Of a DNA stretch of 64,000 nucleotides, positions 55,670-64,000 are shown in pieces. Within the stretch, counting starts at the first letter, position 1, and each line of letters opens with the position of its first letter. The stretch comes from Deuterostichococcus epilithicus (Eukaryota; Chlorophyta; Trebouxiophyceae; Prasiolales; Stichococcaceae): the NCBI GenBank assembly GCA_033439295.1, contig JAVTLE010000001.1:1426001-1490000 (forward strand), read 5' to 3'. The notes beneath the pieces were generated by a model. The model did no database searches. It saw only the letters and a list, made by a program, of their open reading frames with translations, and was not told the DNA's origin. A program made the translations under genes and the position numbers.

Positions 55670-58149
55670 TCAGCTAATTTCGAGTGCGCCACTCCTCCTT
55701 TTACATATCTCGTTTCTAGAAGCTAACGCTAGATCGTCTGGTGTTATCTGCGCTTGGCTTTTGCAGAATTTTCCTTGCAGCGACTCCCTGATCCTGCTGC
55801 TTCTGTGCGTCCTCAGGCTGCGCTTTCGGCGGTCCACATGCCTGCTGTGCTGAGCCCGCCGAGGTGTTGCAGCTTCATTCAGCGCCGCCTGCAACTGGTC
55901 TGCTCGCGACGCCTGCGCTGCCGCACGGAACTGCTCAGCTGCAGTCTCCTGCGATGCGAATGCATGAAGTTTAGGTCAGTTGTGCAGACGGTTCCAGGAG
56001 CCCAATTCGGCAGCCAGTGCGTATGTGGAAAAGCGCACGATCGAATGCTGCCCTTTTGCAGGAGGGTTTCTGGTCTTATTTGCAGCATTCCAACCGAGGC
56101 ATAAGCGAGCCGAAATGCGGACCTTGTGCACGCCGGCCGCCGCATCTGCCAGCCGCGCCAGCTCTGCGGCTGCCATGCGGGCGGCCTTATCGCGCCCTTC
56201 CTCCAGCCGCCGCAGCTGCGCCGCCTGGCGCGCCTCACGCTGTGCCGCCGCCGCCGCCTGGCTCATCCTGCACCAGGCGCAGTCGGCAGCCTCGTCAGCA
56301 CCGCGGCATGGAGCCATGGAGTGCCGATTCGACACGAAGCACGCGCGACACTGAACCTCCAGGAGCTGTCCTGGCGAGAGCCACTTTCAAAAGGACATTT
56401 CAAGGACGGTTTTGGCAAGACTCTGCAACTAGCAGGCGATTGGTTGTCGACCTGTCACACCTGGACTGGGTCGCCGCATGCTCGGTGCGAAGTGCCGCCA
56501 ACTCGTGCCGCAGCCACTTGTTTTTAGCCGGCGTGCTCAAGTCCGTCTGTCGTTTGTTGCCCGCCCTCTGCGGCGCATCGAGCGCAGCAGGCGCGTCTGC
56601 TACTGAGACTGCCGGCTCTGCTGGCTCTTGGCGCTCTGCCGCTGCCTGCTAGCACAAATTAGGCTGCTCCTCGCCGCCAGGGCGACTTGAGCTGCGAGAT
56701 GACATTGCAGCTTCCATGCTGGCCAGGGGCGCGGCAGCACCGTTTGTGCACCGTTTGTGCCAGACATCCTCGCCCGAGGCTGCTGCATCCTGCTGCAGCC
56801 TGCCTGCTGCCGCAACAGTCCGCCTCCAGTTGTGCCAGGGAGTCGGCACGCAACGATGTCGAGGAATCCCCCGAAGACTCCAGCAGGCTGTCCGAGTCCG
56901 AATATACCTCCGCTTCAAGCAGCAGGCTATCCAGCGCTGCCGCCCCTGGCAGCACTCCAGACCGCGCCACTGCGGACCTGCTATTGGTGTCAAGGAGGTG
57001 CGGCAGCCTTGAGAGAGCGCGCTGCATGGCTGTCCAGCGAGGGCCCGCTGCTAGATGGCCGTTGCGCCCTGTACCCTGGAAGCGGCGTGGTGCAACGGCT
57101 CTGCAGGAATTGCATCGCCATGAAACGCAGCCGTCGGCATCAACTTGCGCCGAGCCCCTGCTGTTCCAATACTGCTCCTGCAAGTGCTACAGCACCTGCA
57201 ACGCATCATGGGCCAGTTTCATTGCGCATCGTTCGCTTGGAACTAATAACAAATTGTGGCATGCCCTGCCGATGTAACCAGGATAAAAAGCCTCTATATA
57301 TTTGAAGGAGCAGGAAGTCAGACCTGAACCTGTCGCTGCAGGCTGGCGCATTGGGTTTTGACTTCGCACATCGACATGCGGTGCCGGTGCTCCGACTGCC
57401 TGTATGCATCTGCACAGCTTCCCAGCTGCTCTGTCGACGACCGCATGCGGTTCGTGAGCTTCTGGACGACCGGATGCTGCAGCGCGGCTGATGACGCGCC
57501 AGCTCGCCGCCAAATGGCTGCACGCCAGGCAAGTGGTTGAGAGGATAGCCAGTCTCGACACAGTATCTCAACAGGACTTTTGGCACTCCACCGCCAGATG
57601 AACGATCAAGCATTCGACATGATGAGCTGTACGATGCGCAACCCATGATGCACTCGGACCTGCGGTCGTGCGGCCAGCAGGACGAGCGGCTGCTGCCCTT
57701 TTCGAAAGTAGTGCATGCTGTGCAGTGCCTCCTGTGACCTGCCACAAATATGGAAGTGCTCCCAATCCATTCCTGAATAATTATCGGGCATGCTACAAAG
57801 TCAACCACATCATTCCAGGTGAGCCCAGAGCACACAGCTGTAGCATTCACCAGGTTCGCACCTGCGGCTTGAGGCGCCGGATGCCGCGGCATGGGTGCGG
57901 GGTCCGCAGGACGCCCTGGCGCTGGCCAGGCTGCCTGAGATGGAGAGGCGACATGTTTTCGAGCCCTGTATGTCGCGCTGGCTCGGGCTGCAACAGCTTG
58001 TGAACTGTAGCAATGAGGCGCGCCTGCCGCTGGCCGTCTGTTGCAGACTGCCGCGGCGAGGCGTCAGTGTCGTCGGAGCCACTGAGGCTCACCCTGATAG
58101 ACACGTGTCGGCGCTGTCGAGAGCCGCCTTCGTGCTGGGGTTTCTTCAT
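55670..58149 (-). CDS. Unrecognised coiled-coil protein, partial model
   Basis: Several minus-strand segments look coding and form one run. About 57,530-57,320: VVQKLTNRMRSSTEQL with HRHRMSMCEVKTQCASLQRQ. About 57,050-56,700: an acidic Ser/Leu stretch with LDSLLLEAEVYSDSDSLLES. About 56,640-56,480: NKWLRHELAALRTEHAATQS. About 56,290-56,120: QREARQAAQLRRLEEGRDKA. The last exon, about 55,960-55,670, holds FRAAAQASRADQLQAALNE and a basic RHVDRRKRSLRTHRSS. Heptad-like spacing of Leu/Ala and charged residues points to a coiled coil, as in centrosome, basal-body or cytoskeletal proteins, but I recognise no family. Exon joins and the start are not settled; the 5' end given is the limit of coding-like sequence. 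The upstream 57,600-58,149 part is doubtful. Confidence 0.4.
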
Positions 58150-58680
58150 ATTGTCATATTCTCAAGCTCAGAGAGTGCACTCGTCATCTCTCGGAACACG
58201 CCTATATGCCCGATCGAATGGCCGTCGAGTGCCAGATGTGAGCGGAAAGCAGCTTCGAAACCTTTAAGCTGACGAGTTAAGGCCACAGAAATTCAAATGC
58301 GGTCTCGACAGCGACGCCCGCACGACGACGAGTTGGTTGCGGTCAAGATGGGCTGGCAATCTGCGAATCAGGCCACCCGATCCGGTGCAGCGCTGTGTCT
58401 TGGTCGTAAAAGATATACAGTCACATGTCACGCTGTGCAATGTCTGCGGCATCCTACGCGCACACAGCGGCGTAGAAGGGTTGCTGCAAACTTGGTCGAG
58501 CCCCCGTGTTGGCGTCATGAACAACTAACATGAATCCACATGAAACCTGCCGCACCGCTTCACTGTTGTAGCATTTGCGACATCGGTCGATGCAGTACTG
58601 ATCAAAGTCCCCGCAAGACCCAGGTGGCTGCAGCATCGATCGACACTGATCTTCTCAGGTCTCACATCTCGTGCATCGCA
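58150..58680. promoter_or_regulatory. Divergent upstream region, coiled-coil gene / EF-Ts
   Basis: 531 bp upstream of the EF-Ts start, with no supported gene. An in-frame ATG at 58540 would lengthen EF-Ts by 47 residues, but the 58681 start gives a better presequence. Confidence 0.4.
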
Positions 58681-61231
58681 ATGCTGCAAGGACTCAGGCA
58701 GCTGGCCCGCGGCGGGGGCTGCACTGCACAGCTGGCACGATGCTATGCTGCAGCGTCTTCAGATCAGCTGAGCGCGATCAAAACGCTGCGCGAGCGCAGC
58801 GGCGCGCCAATGTCCGATGTCAGGGCTGCACTGCTACAGACGGGTTGGCAGATGGGTGAGGCGCTTATGCTGCTGTGACTGCGACACGGGTTCCTGCGTC
58901 AGCCACCTCAACTACGTACCATTTTGCTCCCGCACACAGATGAGGCGATGCAGGAGCTGCGGAAGAAGGGCCTTGCCGCATCATCAAAGAAAGTGCGACG
59001 GCTTGACAGACTGTGTACGTATACAGGCAAGAACGGCACAACTGATCCGTTGTTGACACTGGCAATGCATCAAACGACGTGCAGGCAGAAAGGAATGCGG
59101 CGCAGGGCCTCGTGGGGTTGGCCACCAGCGACAATGCCGCTGTCCTTGTGGAGGTAGGGTTGCCGCTCTTTCGATACCGTGCATCCATTGCGATACCCGA
59201 CGGACAGCACGCAATGTCCGACGAACACCATGCTTCAATCTGTGCCCTGCTTTCCCTGTCGTCAGGTTAATTCGGAGACGGACTTTGTGGCCCGCAACGA
59301 CCAGTTTATCGGCATGGTGGGGCAGGTCGCAGCTGCTGCACTCACACTGCCGCCGCCCAGCCGGCAAGGTATGCATTGTTCCTCAATGCATCCAACGAGG
59401 CGCAAGCAGCACTGCTTGGACTGCAGCTGAAAGCTTGCGAAATATACATCAGACGCCATGGTCTCCAGGAGACGGCTCTGGCTCGAGCGCCCAGCATGCT
59501 TGGGTAGCGCTCTCGATGGTGTTCCAGAACGGACACCCTGGCTGCCGCGCAGACGGCTTTCTGGACGCCGCGGCGGTGCTGGAGTCGCAGACACAGGACG
59601 GCACCAGCGTGTCGACAGCGGTGCAAAATGTGGCCAGCGTGGTGCGGGAAAAGATGGCCTTCCGGCGTGCCGCCAGGTGGGTGCGATGATGTCCAGCTGG
59701 CGAGGGGAACTGAAGGACCCGTCTTGCGGCTCATGCGCCAGTGCCGCCGCAAAAGTCCCCTTTTGCATGTCTGGAACAGCCGTCAGCACGCTGGAGGTGA
59801 AGATTTGATGGATTCCTGCATCGGATCCAGTCTATGTGACACCTGTCAGCCGCCGGCCGCTCGCCAGCAGGCAGTGCGTGCACAAGCGGCTGCCTGCCAC
59901 CCGCGGCAGGAGTCGTTCCTGCAACAGGTTTGACACCTCCAACCTGCGAAGAAGACATTCGTCCGGTGTCTCCTGCGCATCCTGTGCCTGATCCAAGGAT
60001 TTCGTTGAAACTGCCGCCGCAGGCTGGAGGTGGCAGGCGGCGTCGTGGGCGCTTACCTGCATGGCAGCCCGGCACCCGGCGTCGGCCGCATGGGTGCCCT
60101 CGTGGGCCTCGCCTGCAGCGGCGACACCATCAGCGCAGGCGCGACGGATGCGGCGCAGGAGCTTGGCAACAAGCTCGCCATGCATGTGGTGGCCATGCGG
60201 CCGCCCTACCTGGACCGACAATCGGGTGGGTTGCGGGTACCAATACCTCCCCAGTCTGCGGGGTGCTTCTCCGCAGCTTTCGAGGCAAGCTGCCAGGTCG
60301 CTGGCTGCGCCCCTGGCCCCACGCTGTGCAGTGGACGCTGCGCGCAGAAGTCATCCGCCTGCTGCGGGTCTGCCATGGTCGCGTGTCAGCATGTGTTTGT
60401 ATGAGTTTGGCTGCCGTGCGCATGGCGGCCCTGCAATCACAAGGTGCACGGCTGGCGCTGTGACGGCGCTGCAACCCGTGGACGCTTCCTGAGGGTGCTG
60501 TCGCCGGCGCGCAGTGCCAGACGCTGTACGGGAGAAGGAGGCTGTGATGCTGCAAAAGCAGGCGGCCGAGAGCGGCAAGCCCGCAAATGTGCTGGAGAAG
60601 ATGGTCTTGGGCCGACTAAACAAGTGGGTGTCACTTTCCGACTGCCGGTGGCAGTGTCAGCACCCCCGCCGCGAACACCACGTCCCACCCCTCGATGCTG
60701 CCAGCCGTAGCCTGTGCTTGGCTGGTCCGTGTCACCAGCAGCTGGGAGAATAGTTACAAACCGCAGACTTCTGTCGAATTGTGCCCCTCTGACTGCCCCT
60801 GTCCATGTGCCCGCAGGTACTACCAGGACGTGTGCCTGCTGGAGCAGCCGTTCGTCATGGACGACTCCAAGCGCATACAGGACGTCATAAAGGTCCGGCC
60901 CTAGCCCTTTGACAACAGCTTTTTGGGTCATATAATGCTCAGCGGGGAGGCAGTCAGCGCGACAGGAGAAGCTGATCGCTAGATGTGGCGGTTGCAGGAG
61001 TTTGGCAAGGGCTTCGGGTGCGAGCTGCACATCACACACTTCGTGCGGCTGCAGGTGCGATATCTGCCGGCCCTTCGCACTGTTTTTGGACACCCCTCGC
61101 CTTTACCTTGCTTCAGTGCGCGTCCCATGGTGGCTTCAAGTCTCAGTGTGTCACTGCAGGTGGGAGAGGAGTTGAAGAGCGATGTCAATGCACTGGGGCA
61201 GCCATCCGAGATGGCAAAGACGCAATTGTAG
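58681..61231 (+). CDS. TSFM: Elongation factor Ts, mitochondrial
   Basis: Nucleotide-exchange factor for EF-Tu in organelle translation. Ten exons, 58681-58855, 58940-58992, 59085-59153, 59266-59368, 59553-59676, 60023-60225, 60515-60623, 60817-60892, 60998-61054 and 61160-61231, give 346 residues with all phases consistent. Residues 1-25 (MLQGLRQLARGGGCTAQLAR) form a basic amphipathic presequence typical of mitochondrial import. Then comes the UBA-like helix pair (IKTLRERSGAPMSDVRAALL and EAMQELRKKG) and the invariant TDFVARNDQF that contacts EF-Tu. The core shows GALVGLAC and AMHVVAMRPPYL, and the C-terminal region shows YYQDVCLLEQPFVMDDSK. No S1 domains are present, unlike the plastid PSRP-7/EF-Ts fusion of green algae, which supports the mitochondrial form. 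Confidence 0.97.
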
Positions 61232-61495
61232 ATCCGATCTGGAGGATTCCACGCCAGATCACTCCTCTGATGGTCCTGGTAGTCTATGCAGACTCTCAAC
61301 ATCGATAGAATTTTGGCTAGAGCAGCGCAGCTGCAGGGCTCACGATAGGGTTGCAAACAATGTGTGCTGTCCCTCGCCAGGCCAAGGCTCTTGGCGAGCA
61401 GGACTGAGGCGGAAATCATGAAACCTCATACCAAATCGCTTGCCCACATGCAGTCAAATGGCAGCGTTGCAGTGTCAAAGACCAAATAGCAGTCA

Positions 61496-63104
61496 TCATT
61501 CAGCCATGGTCCGCTTGTCGTCTGTGCAGTCGACCACGATCGGAGCGTATGCCGCAATGAACCCTTCCACCGGCAGGCACACCCTGCGCTCAGATGCATC
61601 AGGGTGAGTCTTGCGCTGCAGGCCTGTGATGCTGGAATAGCAGTCAGGAGCCTGGAAACTCGTAGAAACACGTGGAGCAGGTCGCGCAGATTTAATGCAG
61701 TATGGTGCTGTGGTGGCACGAGCAGCAAAGGCAGCCTATGGGTGGGAAGCGGAACGCACTTCAGATCTGGCTCGCCGCCGCCCAGCCAGAAGACGCCTGG
61801 CTCCAGACTTGCAATGCGGTCGCTCATGATGATCGGCAGCGGCCTCGCCAGCCCGACCGGCGACACGCCATTGTGTGGGAAGCCAGACAGTTCGTCCGAA
61901 ACCGCCTCCGGCGCCAGCCGCGGGTTGAAGAACTGCTTGCCAACGGCCTGCGTCCTGTTGGCCGCGCGGTGCAGCACCTGTTGGCAAAGAAAACTCTGCT
62001 GGGCTTGTTGCATTGGGCTGCTGGGGTCTCACAACGCCAGGATTGCAAGCACTGTTACCACTTGACAGATTGTCGACAATATGTCCTGTTACAGCACCTT
62101 TTTGAGCTTCTCCGCATGGATGGCCGCCGCATACTGCATGTGAGCACATTCCGTCAATGAGAGACCGGCTCGGACCTTCTGGATCTATTTGCTTTCGAAG
62201 AGATGCTGTGTGAGTCTCAGCCGCAGCGCCATGCAGTAAGAACACTGTATGGAGACTGCCTTACCTGCAGGATGACGAGGAAGTAGCGCGGCAGCGGCTC
62301 AGCGCCCGTGAACTGCGCCGCCTTTGTGTTCTCCATGACCATGCTCTTGCACAGGTCTGTAACAACAAACAGGCGGAACAATCGGTTCAGTTCCAGATGC
62401 TACTGCACGCGAGCCGCTGAGCACTCCTGCCCCAGCCCCCGCATGCCAGGGCAGAGGAGGGGCGTTGTCGGCATGTCCCCAGGGGCAGCAAGCTGGCAGC
62501 AGCGACTCACGGAAGACGCTGGGGGCGCCCAGGCACTGCCGCCGCCATTCCAGGGACTTGTCGTAGTAATCCGACAAGACGCGCAGGAAGCTGTACGGCG
62601 CGACGCCTTTGGCGTCTAGTTCCGCTGCCAGCCGCTGCTGCGTCAGGCCGGGCGGCGCGTCCCGCCATGCGCTCTCCGAGTGCGCTGCAGACATCGCCAC
62701 GCCGGCGGCAGCACTGGCGGCGGGCGCTGCTGTCTGGGCGGCGGCAGCTGCCGGCGCACCAGGCGCCTGCACAGGTTGAAAATGGCATCTACCAATGGGA
62801 GTGTAGGAAGCTAAGTCTTAATTTGGCAAGCATCGATATACATGTTGCCTCTCCGGGGATTTAAACAGCTCACTGCCTCTTTGAGGTCCACGCATGTAAT
62901 TTCTAGCGTGCCCTCCACGGTTGACAGACGATCTTGGACGGCATCGAACCGCCGCCGCAGGGCGGCCTGCGCAGCGGAGGCCGGTGGGCTTGACGCCGAC
63001 AAAGCGGCATCCCGTCGACTCAAAGTTGCCTCCACGTTGTTGATCCTGTCTTCAATGGCCGCAAGTCTTTCTCCAACATGATCTCGCTGTGCGGGTGCAC
63101 CCAT
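61496..63104 (-). CDS. YbaK/ProX-type deacylase-domain protein with N-terminal coiled coil
   Basis: The YbaK fold hydrolyses mischarged aminoacyl-tRNA in bacterial YbaK, ProXp and PrdX. This plant-type variant has an added coiled-coil start (LAAIEDRINNVEATLSRRD and RRRFDAVQDRLSTVEGTLE, from the ATG at 63104). Next come PYSFLRVLSDYYDKSLEWRR and LCKSMVMENTKAAQF, then QYAAAIHAEKLKK, then the most conserved part: FFNPRLAPEAVSDELSGFPH, NGVSPVGLARPLPIIMSD and EPGVFWLGGGEPDLK. It ends FIAAYAPIVVDCTDD... and TGA at 61496. The Lys that anchors the catalytic site in bacterial enzymes corresponds to the LCKS segment, so activity is plausible. Its substrate tRNA cannot be read. It is head-to-head with WDR12. 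Confidence 0.88.
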
Positions 63105-63470
63105 CTTCCGCGCCGCGTGGAGCGGTGACCTGTCCTGGACTGGATCGACGCTGCTGGATCGATCCCTGGGTAGGTTACAGAGTCACAGAAGACATGTGTG
63201 TCCCGTCCCAACACAAACATGCTGTGTGACAAGTCGTTGCGCACCATGAATTGGGCCAGCTGGCTGAGGAAGCACAGGAAGGTTCAAAAGCATGCCCACA
63301 AATGGCGCCTCAGGTTTCTGGGCTCAGGACGTCAGGAGCCATTTGCGCCTGTGAAGAACACGTTCTGCGTCGTGCTGTGAAGGCTCGCTCGCTCCTCCAG
63401 GGTCCCGCACACACCCTCTGTGCCAATCCCACTCAACTTAGTGGACCTGCCGCCACCTTTGTGCGACGCG
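63105..63470. promoter_or_regulatory. Divergent promoter region, YbaK-type gene / WDR12
   Basis: 366 bp between two diverging ATGs, one for a tRNA-editing-type protein and one for a ribosome assembly factor. No specific element is recognised. Confidence 0.45.
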
Positions 63471-64000
63471 ATGGTCGCTGACAGCACGGCGGAGGACACG
63501 CAGATCACTGTCAGATTCACAACAAAGCTTGCAGACAAGTACAAGGTCCCTGAGGACTTCCCAGTGGTGAGCCTCCGTGCATGCGGGCGCCGCTGCCGGT
63601 GGCTGCACCAAGCCGATGCTGTGCGAAAAGCCTAAAGATGCTGCTACTTGCTTGAGACTACATTGCATTTGTCGAGACCCCAGTGCAGCAGTCAAGAAGC
63701 TTTCTGCCACTTTGCCGCAGGCCGTGCCCGCCAAGCTCAGCCGCTATGGCCTTTCCCAAGTCATCAATGGCCTGCTCGAGCTCGGTAAGGGTGTCACATT
63801 CGCAACAACCTCCGCGAGAATTGCACATGACACGCGACCGACTCCTGTCCCGCAGACGTCGACTGCATTGCTCGCGCCGACAGTCGTCCGGTCTGCCGCG
63901 CCCTCACCAGGCTTCCCCTGATGCCACTGCAGATCCGCCGCGGCCGTTCGACTTCCTTGTTGCCGACGAGTTGGTCCGGCAGCCTCTGCAGCAGCTGGTC
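63471..64000 (+). CDS. WDR12: WDR12 / Ytm1, ribosome biogenesis factor, N-terminal part (runs off window)
   Basis: PeBoW-complex subunit needed for pre-60S processing. Only the N-terminal NLE/ubiquitin-like domain is present: exon 1 63471-63566 (EDTQITVRFTTKLADKYKVP), exon 2 63721-63784 (VPAKLSRYGLSQVINGLLEL), exon 3 from 63933 (PPRPFDFLVADELVRQPLQQ). Phases agree. The ATG at 63471 opens the domain directly, as in other WDR12 proteins. The WD40 repeats lie beyond the window. The ubiquitin-like domain is the part bound by the midasin MIDAS domain, which is encoded at the other end of this window. Confidence 0.95.

Noticed and set aside
1-64000. Transposons, LTR elements, viral remnants, tRNA or rRNA genes, CRISPR arrays
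   Set aside because: No reverse transcriptase, integrase, transposase or capsid motif, no long terminal or inverted repeats, and no cloverleaf or rRNA core was seen on either strand.

Overview
The window reads as nuclear DNA of a unicellular green alga, most likely a trebouxiophyte (Chlorella/Coccomyxa-like). Three things suggest this. It is GC-rich with dense GT-AG introns. It encodes plastid-lineage proteins (plastid co-chaperonin Cpn20, the maltose exporter MEX1, a CGL160-like ATP-synthase assembly factor). It also carries a VTC-type polyphosphate protein, which algae have and land plants largely lack. The order is inferred; the green-algal assignment is firm. I saw no tRNA, rRNA, transposon, viral element or CRISPR array.

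Layout. 1-18058 (+) is the C-terminal part of midasin (MDN1), read as 38 exons ending in the acidic region and the MIDAS domain. Then come CPN20 (-, 18467-20375), MEX1 (+, 20615-22928), a CUEDC2-type protein (-, 23170-25877), TMEM50/Vps68 (+, 26316-27627), the complex I subunit NDUFS5 (-, 27940-28577), a weakly supported unknown gene (-, 29455-30197), a large SAND + extended-PHD chromatin protein (+, 30271-39757), a patatin-like lipase (+, 40189-42050), VTC1 (+, 42566-43746), a mitochondrial carrier-family protein (-, 44587-47350), a CGL160-like protein (+, 48148-49945), the COMPASS subunit RBBP5 (-, 50756-55078), an unrecognised coiled-coil protein (-, about 55670-58149), mitochondrial EF-Ts (+, 58681-61231), a YbaK/prolyl-tRNA-editing-like protein (-, 61496-63104) and the start of WDR12 (+, 63471 to the window end).

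Functional threads. MDN1 and WDR12 act on the same 60S ribosome precursor, and the MIDAS domain of one binds the ubiquitin-like domain of the other. RBBP5 and the SAND/PHD protein are chromatin proteins. CPN20, MEX1 and the CGL160-like protein serve the plastid. NDUFS5 and EF-Ts (and possibly the carrier) serve the mitochondrion. Genes mostly alternate in strand, giving several short divergent promoters and convergent 3' ends.

The most unusual structural feature is a recurrent pattern of tandem duplications, mostly 80-145 bp apart. In each, one copy spans the edge of a real exon with its splice site and the other lies as a decayed copy in the adjacent intron. I found about a dozen cases in MDN1, the SAND/PHD gene and RBBP5.

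All gene models are spliced by eye from splice consensus, phase and protein-family match. Homology statements come from remembered family sequences, not from a search.
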